In this document: one piece after another, positions 47,241 through 59,218 of the stretch
Layout: every line of letters begins with the position of its first letter
Numbering within the stretch: position 1 is the first letter of the stretch
Assembly: GCA_005406025.1 (NCBI GenBank)
Contig: BGZK01001371.1
Coordinates: 62,001-126,000 of the forward strand
Source: Eumeta japonica
Taxonomy: Eukaryota > Arthropoda > Insecta > Lepidoptera > Psychidae
DNA: 64,000 nt
Reading direction: 5' to 3'
Program-made: the position numbers and the translations under genes
Notes under the pieces: model-generated
What the model was told of the DNA's origin: nothing
Database searches by the model: none
What the model saw: only the letters and a program-made list of their open reading frames with translations

Positions 47241-49559
47241 TTGTTTGTTTTCAAAGCGAATCGATCATGTTAGTGCATACCACTCTGAAGTAACAAAGAC
47301 AAGAGACATTTTGTCCACAGTGTGTCCTGGCCACTCGACCCCATACAATAAAGGAAAGAAAAACAATAATTTCCTCACATCCAATTCGAGCCACAAGTCG
47401 ATTAAAAAAAATACATAGATTGGCATATCAAGTACATTTCATAAGTAAACCATATTCATTTTTATAAACAAGCATATGAATATTCCCCAAAAAATGAACT
47501 CTTACTGACACTGTTTAAGCGAAACGACAAATAACCAAACAATCAGATTTAAGCGTCCGCACAACTTGGACACTCTTTGCATGCCAAGGCTAAAACAGCC
47601 ACTAAACTTGGCCGTCTTAGTGCTAATGCGACAAAAGCAGTACGGTTATGCTAGCCTGCGATGTTAAGTGAAATATAGCCACGTATGTCGCCAGAGTTGC
47701 GGTTAAAAAAATAATTTTGTATTTACGTAAAATAAATAGGTTAGTCTTAGGGAAGTCATGAATTCGCCAGCTTACTTGTAGACCATAGATGTATAAAAAA
47801 GAGACTCTTCTTTATAGATCAATATTGCAAACATGTTAAAATAGAGATCGTTCATAAACGTATAGAAACCAAGAAAACTTTCCATCGCTATTTCCTTTCT
47901 CACGAGAAGAAGGTGAGGGTAAACCTCCAACTTAAGTTGTTCAACTAAATTTTCGATCAAGGATAAGGAACTCGATAATTAACAAAATGTTCAATTTTAT
48001 TTAAGGTACCAACACCATAGCAAAATAAGAGGAGTCGCACACCACGTAAGCTCGAGTTGGCAACGTCCCCTTAAACAGCGGTATTCGGTTGTGAAAGAAG
48101 CCGGTCGGCCCCGAAGCTTTCAGAGGTTTCAGTTCTTCTGCGACGACTTCAATTCGAGCTTTCATGACCGAGTCGACTGCGGTACACCATGACCTTGATT
48201 CGGTTCTAGAATACGAGGCTCCCGCTGTAATTCAAATACTACAAACGTTAGGCTGCACATTTTGAATTGCGCTTCTGCTTACAGGACAAAAAAATATTTG
48301 AAAGGAGAACGTTTGGCCATGTAAGGGGGAGGGCCCCCTCCTCCGACTCCTCGTTATTGTTGTGTTTTGAGAGGTTGTATATCTATTTATAAATAAAAGA
48401 AAAACCATGAACCAGTCTGTCGTAAAGTTATACACACACGCACGCATGCACACTGGGACGCATAAATAATCAGAATTGCTTGTTAGGTCTTCAAAATTTT
48501 AATTGCATTGTATTATATTTTTGAAAAATTCAATTTTCTTAGCAAATAGTTATGAATTTAAAATTAAGACGCAAAACAAACTATTGATTTTATTGTTTTT
48601 TTACTTTTAATTCTTTTTCGTATATTTTGGTATATACTACATAATTTACTTCGTTCATTAGGTACAAATCGAAATACCACAAGTTGTTTACATATTTTTT
48701 TGTTCAATAAAAGCGAAATACGTAAGAGAAAAACAGATCGACAAACATTCCGTAGTGAAATATAAATCAGTTCTTCGGTTGACTAAACTTGAACTACGTT
48801 CAGTCTCGCCGGCGACTTCGCACCGTTGACTGAACACGGTCTTACGTGAACAGTTTGTTAAAAGGAAAAAAGCTTTACGTTCCTCGGTTTAACGTCCAAT
48901 ATCAATTGAGAATTCAGAAGTTTTAAGTCTTCAAAACACTCATGTGACAACCCTTCATTGCCGAAGGAAGAGACGCAACGAATGCTAGACGAAATCGATC
49001 GAGGGGTGAAACTTAATTATGTCACTCATGCACCGTTCAAGGTCAGGGGGCTATCTTCAAATTCAAACACAACACTACAGTGGTCAAGTGCGAGGAGACT
49101 CGCGTATAAAATATTTATCGCTGATATTAGGAACTTAACAGCCGATCTCTACGGGCCTTAATAATCTCTATTTATTACTCGCATGTCCATTGACATTAAA
49201 TGACTTTTTCATTTCTCCTTATTTATATTGCCTTTTATTTGTTGTTGCACGCGCATAAATGATAAACTGATATAGTTTGACAGGACAAAGTGAACAATTT
49301 GAGGTTAAAAAGGTTTTCACAATAAGAAATTGTATATAAAGCGTGATTCTAACACGTATTCATTTAATTGATAAATTGAAAACTTCGTTCCATTTGAAAT
49401 CCTCTCCATACAATATTCGAAAGCTTCGTTCAATTAGTTATTTCGTAGTAAGAAAATACGAAAATTAGGTGTGTATGTGTGTGTATCATGTTATGTATGC
49501 GTTTGTCTTTTGTGTTAATGCAACTCGTCTTAGTACAAATCAGACCGTCCATCACTAAA
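47241..49559. other. AT-rich with a GC-richer section at 48030-48350
   Basis: The section includes GGTCGGCCCCGAAGCTTTC and GAGGGCCCCCTCCTCCGAC. Frames at 47772-47960 and 48958-49161 have ordinary-looking composition but no family I recognise, and their conservation is unknown. Confidence 0.35.
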
Positions 49560-50150
49560 ATAATACCACTAACGCGTCGGCCCCGTTCGCAAGCCGAAAG
49601 TGGAGGTGTGTGGTATGCCTTAAAAGCAAAGTCCGCGCACTTTCGCCCATCGGCCGCACAACATTAAATAATCACTCATAGGAGCCGACATTCCATCGAA
49701 CTCAACAATAACATTAGGAGCGTCCGCGCAACCGAACCCCGGCCCCAACTAAACCAAACAAAGTTCTAATCTCTGACATCAAAGCACTCACACGAGCCGC
49801 AAGTGCCGGGACCGGGGGCCGGAGGGAGGAGCGGCACGAATAAAATAACCGCCTGTTGTGATATTAACAGCCCCCGTTCTCCAGAAAAAAGGGGGGGGCG
49901 GCGGCGGCGGCGGCGAAGAAGGTCGGTCCTGGCCCCGCCGCCCGCCCGCCCCGCGCCGGCCCCGCAATGGACTGAAGCAGCCCCAATCAATCTTACAAGT
50001 CGCAGTGCGATCCGGGCCCCGGGGTCGGTGGGGAATTCGTAAGGCTCTTTCGGGGGTCGCAGGGACGATACCCTCTTACGGATGGCTCTAGGACTGACCC
50101 TTCGGCGCCCGCCGCCGGCAGAGCGACGTAACTCAAATCGGAGTCGGAAC
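49560..50150. promoter_or_regulatory. GC-rich island with (GGC)n
   Basis: GGGGGGGCGGCGGCGGCGGC at about 49890 is a short GGC array inside a CpG-rich block (49790-50130). Frames on both strands are glycine/arginine-rich readings of the same array. Confidence 0.35.
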
Positions 50151-50384
50151 TTTAATTATATGCCATAACGGTATGAGATAATTATCACAATTGTTATACT
50201 GTAATGTAACAAAGGTGCATTTGACATTTGTATAGAAAAACGATCCTTTAAAATTCAATGAGTTTTAATTTATATCTGAATCCAATTAAAAAATAAAATT
50301 TTACATCGTTAAATTTAAATTGAATGTACTTATTATTATTTATTTTTTCCATTTATTTATAAACTGTCCCCTGTTTCGCAGAAG

Positions 50385-50600
50385 CGTAGGCAAAAATCAC
50401 AGATCTTCACGTGATTATGATCTTTGCACACCTGTCTTCAACCTATCTTCACCGACATCCATCAATTGTTTAATGCAAGTTTGTCGATTTCGGGTGATGA
50501 AAATTTAGAACTTCTATAATATGCCACCAATCAGACCTGCATGAGATTTTCCCAGGTGCCCTTTGCTGACACTTCCAAACCCCGACCCAACAAATAAAGT
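50385..50600 (-). pseudogene. RTE-like LINE, C-terminal fragment
   Basis: The minus strand reads RNRQTCIKQLMDVGEDRLK after a decayed ILKEGQ-like segment. It is homologous to 34860 and 53745; only the C-terminal tail survives. Confidence 0.6.
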
Positions 50601-51000
50601 AACTAAAATGTACTTCTGATTTAAAATCGTGCTTATATCCATTATCTATTCCTACGAAAGACATATATGACTTGAGGAGAGACGAACTGCACATCAAATA
50701 AGAAAATATTTAAAGCGGTTGACCCTGCAGGCCATCCCCAAGGCTTCCCGCTATTGTATTTATCGATGTGTTTTTGAGCTTCTAGAGTTCAAAAATATAG
50801 TTGTTTATAAGTTTTTGAGGTTTCGGGTTCAAAACTTCGTGTTATGTTTGAACTCAAAGCGTTCAATGTGTACCTAACAACTAAATTATTGAGATCTTTG
50901 AACTCGAAGATTTAGTGATCTTTTAGAACTTTGGGGACCCAAAAATATAGTTATAATACGTCTTGAGCTTTTCTAATTCAAAAATCTATACTTATTTTTA
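50601..51000. repeat. Degenerate direct repeats around 'ttgaactc/ttcaaaaat'
   Basis: From about 50765, phrases such as TTCTAGAGTTCAAAAATATA, TTTCGGGTTCAAAACTTCG, GAACTCGAAGATTTAGTGAT and TTCTAATTCAAAAATCTATA recur about every 40-60 bp, a decayed tandem array. Confidence 0.45.
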
Positions 51001-51650
51001 AAAAAATCGCTTTTTTTTAATTATTTATTACAACGTATCCTTCGATTTCGAACAGCTTGCGGCATTCATACCAATTTTTTTTAAAGAAGTTAAGCAATAC
51101 AACATCAACCTAAGAATAATTTTACACATTATTTTGAAAAAACACTTTTTTGAGAAGTTCCCATTAACTATATCTTTTGAATGAACAACCCGATTTCGAT
51201 GCAATTTGTCGCAATTATCGTTGTTTTTTTTTTTGAGGAGAAAATCTAATTAGATTTTGGATTTGAATAGCAGCTCAATTAAATAAATATTCCAACAAAA
51301 ACAATGGAAAATCTCTTAAAGAAATAAACTGATTTTTATGTGGTTTGCGGCAACTGATGTAACTTTTTCGGGAAAAGAGCTAATTAAATTAGATTTTGAT
51401 ACAGATAGAAATTGTAATCTAAAAGATATTACAAAAATATAAAAAATTTAATTTCCAGAATTTCTCAAAATCCACCGCACCGAATCGGTCTAAATTTTCA
51501 GAAACTATAAGTTGAGTGAACTCCTTTTGAATGCATCAAATTGTGTTTCGATCGGTCATTCTGTTCATAAATTATGGGAGTTTCACACACACTCACATTC
51601 ACGCGGGCGCGCGCACACGCACGTACACGTGCAGACATATAGAAATCACC
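51001..51650 (+). mobile_element. Interspersed repeat ending in CA/CG-rich tail
   Basis: The phrases ATATCTTTTGAATGAACAAC, CCCGATTTCGATGCAATTTG, ACCGAATCGGTCTAAATTTT and CGATCGGTCATTCTGTTCAT lead into a CACACACTCACATTCACGCG tail. The layout is typical of lepidopteran interspersed repeats; class not determined. Confidence 0.45.
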
Positions 51651-52459
51651 TAAGTAAATTCGAAGGATGCTAAAACGTTAAGATCTAATGAAAATTCGAT
51701 TTTAAAAAGTCGAAGTGACAACAGAAACATCCCAATTTTCGAAAAATTTTCAATGTTCATAGCAGGATGCTAAAAATAATAATTAATAATTATCATCAAA
51801 AAATATTCCTCCCCCAATATTTTCTTTCCAATTTATGAGAAGTAATTTCTTCTTTATTATTATCGTATTACTGTTAGCAAAGTCACAACAATTAACTGTA
51901 ATACAAAGTACAAATGACCTTATTGATTAAAAAATTACCTTTGTTAAAAGAAATCCATAACATAGTTTTCAGGATTTAATTACGTAGGTATTCGTGGTGT
52001 TGTCCAGACAAAAAAAAACTTAATTTCTTCAGGACAATATTAAAAAAAAATAAGTTGTCTCTTAATTCGTATATCTTTTAAATGTCAAACCATAAAAGGT
52101 TAAATTCCAATTCGTTTAGTATATTTAGCTGTATTTTAACATAAATATGTACGTATATTACGATGTGAAACATAGAAAATACTATAAATTTTGTCACTTT
52201 ATCTTCTACTTAATAAAATTCTCCGTTTAACATTAGATTTAAAAAATTTTAATCGATATGAAAAAAAAATTGATAGCAAACTCTTTTTTTGCATTTAAGT
52301 TTTCATTAGCCATGAGTGTTCAGAACCAAACAACGAAATAACAATGCCACCTCCGATTGACTGGATAGTCGCAGTACACCTAAAGGGAATATAACAGAGG
52401 GCGTACCAAAACTCGTAATATAATTCGTTATTGCGATAAAGAAAATAAAAATGTAACAA
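51651..52459. other. AT-rich, nothing recognised
   Basis: AT-rich DNA with poly-A runs. Confidence 0.5.
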
Positions 52460-53270
52460 AAAATCCAGTCGCCACCATCTGTTGGGCGGGCCGTTTTTGT
52501 GTCTTGTCTAATGCCGGCGTGACGCCCCCGGCTGATGAAACTCCGCGCCGTGCGGCTTTCCCTCCGGTCCTCAGCCCTCCCGGCCCCCCCCTCGACACCG
52601 CGTTCCATCCCCCTCACACCCCCGCAGCGGCAAGAAAAATGAGTTAGAAAAGATGCGGTTCCCGATTATACCCGTGACGTGGCGGGCCTTTGTCGGGGAC
52701 ATTCGTCTGCGAATCAATCCCTGAGCGGCGCGGGGCGAGAGGGGCGAGGCCGATGTGTCAGAGGGCCTCCTATAAATCCTGCGCACCTGGTGACCGATGC
52801 TGGGGACCCTACCTGAAGGACGGCACTCGAACGTTTCACGAATAAAAAACAGCGAAAAGTAATCGCTGTTTCCACTCTGATGTAACGCGGAAAGTGTTGA
52901 GACATTACCACATTATTAGACAATAATTCATTTACAATAGGACAAGTTGTCGTAGCGGACGGCTCGTCGGAAACAGAGGGCACGACGAGTGGGACGAAAA
53001 TTAACCTATAACAAACCGAAAAAGTTTTATATATCGAGTGGGGATCGTACCGCAATATTACTCACACAAAGGCTTTCGGGCACAAAGGCGCGTTTGTGGC
53101 GGCCGAGCCGCGCGCCCGCACACCCGACACAGCGTTAAAATTATGTTTATACAAACACTTATGACACGCGCGATTTACATTCCTCTCGTGCTAACGGTCA
53201 AACGTGCGATACTGATTTGAGGCAACGCCAGTCGGTAACAAATCGATTACTTTTTGCATGGGCGCCACTA
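52460..53270. promoter_or_regulatory. GC-rich island
   Basis: This long CpG-rich block (GCGGGCCGTTTTTGTGTC, GAGGGCCTCCTATAAATCC, GTGGCGGCCGAGCCGCGCGC) lies 0.9 kb from the NOL4-like exon on its 3' side. Four overlapping frames on both strands read its composition. No domain is seen. Confidence 0.35.
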
Positions 53271-53744
53271 TGCCTTTATTCTGAAATGATCGGATTTTGG
53301 CCTGTGGGAGCTCTCGTTTGTGTATACTGCTAACGGAGCCTGTATAAGGTTATCCCATTTTAATGAAATTATACGAGAAATAAGGTCGATACGTGTATCG
53401 AGTTAAGGCTTAACTCCCGAAATTAATCCTGAGAAGGGTCTCAATATTTCACTCCCACTAAAAACTCGTTAAAGTATGGATATGACCGAGTGCACCGTCA
53501 TTTGATATTGCATTATATTATACTATTAAAAAAATTAATGTTTCAGTAATAAATTTAATAACAAAAAATGTATAATGTATCCATGTATATTTTTTGCTTG
53601 ATATTTTTTTTTTCTAAATATTTATGTCGTCACTATAATGTATGTATAAAAAAGTTAGTTCTCAAATCCTATCCTAGATTTGATTAAGTATAGACCATTC
53701 TATAATTAAAAATTTATAACACGTATACATAAAAACAAATGTTC
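53271..53744. other. AT-rich, nothing recognised
   Basis: AT-rich DNA without a nameable feature. Confidence 0.5.
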
Positions 53745-53965
53745 ACACTTATTTCCCAGAACAGTGAACAGACACTCTCCTCTTGGTGCCAGTATTACAC
53801 AGCTCGTTCACTTCATTAATATTCACCGATCGTTTCATGCTAGCTCGTCGATCCCAGGTGCTTCAAATTTGGCCCTTCTTTAATATGACATCAATATTAT
53901 CGGCATAAGTTTGCCTAGGGCGCCCCTTGCCGAGCCTTCTGTCAGCCGTATCCAATCTATATATT
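53745..53965 (-). pseudogene. RTE-like LINE, C-terminal fragment
   Basis: The minus strand reads a decayed GRPRQTYADNI, then VILKKGQI, then DRRASMKRSVN. It is homologous to the tails at 33010, 34860 and 50385, and lies 170 bp from the NOL4-like donor. Confidence 0.65.
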
Positions 53966-54134
53966 TCTTTCGTCAGTCTCCTTTCATTCATACTTTATAG
54001 ACGGCAAAATCAACATAGTACATAACATCCAGTGCATAAATATATCATACAGGTAGACATAGTCTTCTAAGAACTGAAGTTACGCCGTGTTCATTGTACA
54101 TAAATGTAATGATCTATTTAATTTGTCACCTTAC

Positions 54135-54989
54135 CTTCTCAGCGTCGAGGCGTTCTTGAGAAGCCAGCGTCCGCATGTGCTTGAGGTAGGCCGTGGTGAT
54201 GGGCACGCGGTAGTCCACGTCGTCGTCGTGGCCGGCGCCGTCGGGGCGCCACGGTCGGGGGAACCGCCCGAAGCCGCTGGAGAAGTCGCAGCCGTTTGGA
54301 AGCAACTTTTTTCTGGGCGGCGAACGCGACTTTGGAGGGTCTTTAGACGTTAGATTACAAACGTCCAATGGGTTGTACTTCTTTTCTTTTTTTACCTCTT
54401 TTGTTTCTTTCACTGTTGTCTCTTCTGGTTCCGTAGTACTTTCACTATCTATCTCTTCTTTGATCACATGATTCTCATGTTGAGAGTCCGTTACAAGGGG
54501 GGAGTCAGATTTGACGTCTTCCACGTCTATCAGACTGTTCTCATCCTTGTCTATTTCGGGGTCAGTTCTGACCGGTTCTTCTTCCCTAAACGCCGGTTCG
54601 ACGGGGGACGAGTGGTTAAATATCGTTTGGGGGTGTTCAAAGTTATTCACTTTCTTCGAAGTTAGCTCTATGTATGTCGGTTCTTGGTCGTCGTTGTCGG
54701 TGGGCTTGGGGCTGTCGACCTTCTTGAGGGGCTGTAGATCTGTGAAGTCGTACTTGTGCTCGTAGGGAAAGTTGGCGTGCGCGGCGTCTATCTCGGACTC
54801 CCAATTGCGGGTATAGTCTGCGGCGCAGGGTGCGAGGAACGGGAGGTAGGGAGGGTGTCTGGTGGGCGAAGGGGACGGCGTTGGTAAGGGAGGCGGGGAG
54901 GCGCTGCGCGGGCGCCGCGCGCACTCGGCGCATCCGGTGAGGAAGCGCGTGACGGCCTCTCTCGGCAGGAAGGCGTACGTCTCCGTTAT
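54135..54989 (-). CDS. NOL4: NOL4-like protein, large exon (285 codons)
   Basis: This continues the 63726-63860 exon in phase 0. The acceptor is TTTTTCGCCCACAG before ATAACGGAG, and the donor AAG|GTAAGG gives an end at 54135. Residues 1-26 (ITETYAFLPREAVTRFLTGC...) match the NOL4 core. Residues 27-50 are proline/serine-rich. Residues 60-205 are acidic and charged, with a candidate SUMO site IKEE (176-179) in HVIKEEIDSE. Residues 206-213 (NPLDVCNL) resemble a weak CtBP-type PxDL motif. Residues 258-272 (VDYRVPITTAYLKHM) match the second conserved block (IDYNMPITMAYMKHM). In vertebrate NOL4 these blocks are about 25 residues apart; here the gap is over 200. The open frame runs 10 codons into the upstream intron (MRLINLFRPQ), which is not the true start. 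The C-terminal NOL4 domain must be encoded further left, or outside the window. Confidence 0.95.
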
Positions 54990-56389
54990 CTGTGGGCGAA
55001 AAAGATTAATGAGTCGCAACTACACAAACACATCTTAAACGCGAAGGGGCAAACACGTATGATATTTGTACTCTAAATCCGCGTTGCTGAGTGATTTCTG
55101 AGCATACTCACTCATTATTTACAATAGCTTAAAGCATGACTCTTTTAAGTGGACAAGCGAATTTAATAAGGAGACTACAGCAACTCTAACTTTTTTATTT
55201 ATTTTTATTCAATAAAAATTAAAAACATACATATATAAATATGTACACGAAATGTTCAACACGAAAACATAAGATTTCTTGTAAGAATAGGACAGAAAAA
55301 GGACTAACGCGAGAAAATGTCATTCAAGAACAATAATTTTTAAAAGAAATACAAAAACAACATATCATTATAATAAGTGAGAAGCATATTTTCAAAATAT
55401 CATTTTAAAAGTAAATCTATAAACCGAGTTCACGTTTACGTACAAATTGCTGTCTGGAAACCATTTTTTGTATCAATAAACGAACGATATACATTTATAG
55501 CTGGCTAATCATATCGGTGCCAACCAAAACCAATGGTGCCAAATTAGTGTATTCTCACACACTTATTCATTAGTTTTCACGTAGTAATTCCTAAATATGA
55601 TTTTAAATCATAACCAATTAATATTAACAAGAGGAAAAAACTTATGTAAATCATACTGTAACAGTAACACACGTTTTACTACAAATAGAATAACTACATA
55701 TATAAGCGCGCCACTGCTGAGTAGTATGTGCGTTAGTGCTGCCATCTGTGAGTTTAAAAAGCATTGAATGCTGCGCGCCATTATTTGAATGTAATTCGAA
55801 AACGCACAAGATTTCTCTGACTGCGCGACGAAACCTTAAGCCCTCAAACGGCCTGTGAATTAGCGTGGTGTATACATTCATAGATAGATGCAAGCCTAGT
55901 TAATGTAAAGCGTATAAAAACCGAATTCGGCTTTAATAATTACAAATAGCTGTTAATTATATACATTTTGTTTTAGTTTAAAAAAAACCGTTGAAAGATG
56001 ATTTTTGACGCAAGACATCATTTATTCGACTTACATAATTCGAATATTTATTTACTTGTACGGACAAATTGCCGGTGATACAAATTGTAGTGCCATACGT
56101 AAGTTAAAATCATTTCAGTGATTTCAAGTCGATGGTGAGCCAGTGGTGGCAAGTGGTGCTTTTAAATTAGAAGGTACCGTGTTCGATTTTGACCGTAGGC
56201 AAATTGATAAAATAAAGCTAAGGTCCGGGACGTTATTGTTGTATAAGCGACGACGGTCCTTGACAGCAACGCCCGACCTGTACCGGGTCAGCCTGAAAAC
56301 CCAAGGTCAAGCCTTCAATGTATACATACAATAAAATCGTAAGGGAGCTAAGTCTGCATCACTAAATATTTTTCGAAAAAAACAAGTGG
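54990..56389. other. AT-rich intron, nothing recognised
   Basis: The small frames at 55651-55893 and 56143-56334 show no family. GCTGCCATCTGTGAG near 55739 resembles the 'cgccatct' repeat end seen near 63890. Confidence 0.4.
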
Positions 56390-56690
56390 TATGTACTATA
56401 TACGTAATATAGACTCCGACACAGCTGCTTTTCAAACTTTTACCTATTTGTATGTATGTTTGTCTGTTTATTTGTTTGTTCAAGCATCACTCAAAAACTA
56501 ATGGCCCGATTTGAAGAAAGGTTTTTGAGTTTTATTAGCAGTAATCTACTGCTTAACTTAAGACGCGATTTATCACGCTACATTACCTAGGGCCGGACAG
56601 TCTTCTATGTCTTTGTAAAACGTTGTTATATTTAATAACCACTACGCGAACGAAGTCGTTGGCAACAGCTAGTTTGAAATAAAAATATTG
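56390..56690 (+). mobile_element. RTE/SINE-type repeat with CAACAGCTAG end
   Basis: ATCACTCAAAAACTAATGGC, CCGATTTGAAGAAAGG and TTTATCACGCTACATTACC end in CGCGAACGAAGTCGTTGGCA then ACAGCTAG. This is the hallmark end of a very abundant lepidopteran repeat. Confidence 0.75.
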
Positions 56691-58579
56691 TTAGGTGGTA
56701 CGTCTCAACACTGGCATGATTAAAATCCGACATGAAAACCACATTTTAAGTAAAAAATTCCATTTCCCATGAAACTGGAAAACTTTTGCCAGTTTCATGG
56801 CAGCCGTATATACAGTTTCTATCTGACTGCCTGGCGTATGGCAACCCTTTTAGAACCGCAAGATTATCCTTCATCTTTATAATTGCAGAGTAGGTGATTA
56901 TTCCATGGACCTTGGGCGGTCTATTCTATGATTATGCGTGTAAGCAGAATTGGACACAAAAGGATCACGACTTATAAACATTATAAGATTCTCTTTCATC
57001 CGACTTTTGATTCGGAACCAGTGAACGTCTGGTTTCTTCATTCAATTAAATATGTTTATCAAGGCAGTGTGTAATATTTAATGTACATTATCTGACAGTT
57101 AGATAATAGACCCAAGAAGTCTATACGAGCTGTGTGCGAAGATGCTTTCAACGAGACGTCATCTGTCGTGTTTCGAGCTAACGATCTACAATTAAATTAT
57201 GGTAATTCATGGCGAGGAAGAGCAAAAGTAAGACAAAAAAAATGTGAATCTTAAACTCAAATCTATGAAGTCCCAAATAATTGTACGGACAATCTGCCCC
57301 AAGGACTTATGTGTGTGATTTGCGTTTGCGCGCTTCCCCAGGCGCATAAAATTTTTTTTATGCGCCTGGAGTCTTGGAGTCACGCGTCGTGGAGTTTGAA
57401 ATCTTTTTTTTTATAGAAGTAACATGCAGTAATATATACAGCCCATTTATGCAATTTCTACATTTATAATTAGAATTTCAAATTTGTCGCTATACCAGGA
57501 ATATTTGAATTAAAATTGCCAAGCACTCGAAAACGACCAACATATAATTATGTTAACACCGAATATATTTATTGACAATTATTTTTTTAATACAATTGTC
57601 TGTGCCGGAGGCAGCGATTTTTTGACGATTAATTGATCCAGATTTCTGACGAATATAGGATAATCACGTGGAATAAAATATATAATTTAAAATAGTCTTT
57701 GTAGCGCAATGTTCGAATTAGATCCTTAAAATAATAAAATATTTACTAATAAAAGCGAATTCAACAGTATAATGTACTATTTTCTAGGATCTCGATACAT
57801 AATCGTCGTTTTTACGTTGAACTAAGAATGATTGGTGGCGATAATACCAAAAAGGCAAGAAGCCTTTGCCTGTATTCATATATTGTAAAAAAATTCATTT
57901 CATTACACAAAAAGATACAAAATCAATAATAATAACAGGTATTTAATAGAGCGCACTCTATAGTTATGGTTAAACATCTCTAATATTTCATAGGCAATAC
58001 AATATAATCTATTACCGTACAATGGCACTGTTAACTGTAAGGTGACGTTCTTTTAGGCTTAAACAGGACACACGTATAATACACATTCGCAAAAATTCAT
58101 TTTATGTGTACTAAAAACCTATCAGCGCTCAGACACAATTTCTGATCCTGCCTAGATAGGACAACCGACAGAATTAAATCGTTTCATAATCTGAACGCTT
58201 TTATAATTTTAAATAGCGTTTTACAATTAATACGTATAATTACCATTTTTAGCAGGCACCGCACTTCAATTTTAATAGTTTTATATTATTTATGTTATTC
58301 TGCTGTGCGAGTAGTAAAAATGTTTAGTTACAGTCGTGAAATTTATGACAGAAATGTTTGCTTATTAAGATTAAACAGTAGTCTAAGCGTATTAAATCAG
58401 TTTTTTTTTTTTTATATACAGAAAAGTTACAAATTCTACGAACCGGCCGACCGTTACTAAATATGGACTTGTCTCCAAAATTAAGTAGAAAATTTCATAG
58501 AAAATATTTTCACATGTTTAGTTGGCTTAATGCATGCAAATACAAAAATCTGTGGTGAAAACATAAGTGACGAACAAAA
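56691..58579. other. AT-rich; two hairpins
   Basis: Hairpins are at 56767-56800 (CCATGAAACTGG arms, 10-nt loop) and 57338-57369 (CCAGGCGCATAAAA arms, TTTT loop). Otherwise nothing is recognised. Confidence 0.5.
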
Positions 58580-58765
58580 AAGGTGGTCAACTTCTCCATC
58601 CATAACTGCCCTCCCCCTCCTACTATATCCGATTCCTCCCCGAGAGGCCAACAACGCACCCGCGACTCCTCTGGAGCTACGAGTGTCCATGGGCGGCGAT
58701 GACCACCTATTCTCTGGTGATTTGCATGCTTGTTTGCCTCTTGAAAATAGTATAAAAAATATTTT
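58580..58765 (+). mobile_element. Lepidopteran SINE fragment, plus orientation
   Basis: GAGAGGCCAACAACGCACCC, GCGACTCCTCTGGAGCTACG, GTCCATGGGCGGCGATGACC and ATGCTTGTTTGCCTCTTG lead into an A-rich tail. This is a clear 3' half of a common SINE and the same family as 7235-7480. The 92-codon frame over it is not a gene. Confidence 0.75.
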
Positions 58766-59218
58766 TCAAAAAAAGAAAATACAAACCGCCTTCAAAATCT
58801 TAAAATAATTAAATACTTGATCGTTTTCGGAGTCGGTGTCAGCTAAAGATGTAACAGACGCGATCTTACATCAACTTTCATAATTTAAAATGGTTTTTGA
58901 CTAATACTTTGTTTAGTTTGGCTATCTCTCATTTAACTTTTATATTCTTCGATTTCATTATTTTATATTCGTGATTTGTTTTACCTTTAACTGGCACCAA
59001 CGCCAAACACAACTATTTTTTTTAATTATGTCAAAGTTTTTGGAGGCGATTTATATTTTATATTGTTTTTGGATAATTATTTTATTTAACGTTTTTCAAT
59101 GATTAGATAATTAAATTTCATAAATTGATCTAACTTTTACTCGTGACTCGAGACAATTTCAAACACATAGGACACACTGAAAATTTCTGGAATGAACAGG
59201 GCAAAATTACTATGAATA

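Larger units (their letters stand above)
1..54134 (-). other. Probable giant intron of the NOL4-like gene
   Basis: The 855-bp exon ends in a strong donor, so transcription on the minus strand must continue leftward. I looked for the conserved C-terminal NOL4 block (a basic region around 'FVRLFVDENLDRMV' and 'RIRTYLKSCRR' in vertebrates) and did not recognise it on the minus strand. Either the next exon lies beyond position 1, or short exons were missed. The stretch is dominated by AT-rich DNA, decayed mobile elements and GC-rich islands. Open frames within it have low-complexity translations and no recognisable families apart from transposon remnants. Confidence 0.5.

Noticed and set aside
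49766..50091. Three frames across the GGC array on both strands
   Set aside because: They are low-complexity readings of a simple repeat and neighbouring CpG-rich DNA.
54087..54765. Plus-strand and alternative minus-frame ORFs over the NOL4-like exon
   Set aside because: Shadows of the true coding frame, which is fixed by protein homology and splice sites.
54990..55019. MRLINLFRPQ as the start of a 297-residue protein
   Set aside because: These codons lie in the intron. The CAG acceptor and phase-0 join to the upstream exon show the exon begins at ITETYAF.
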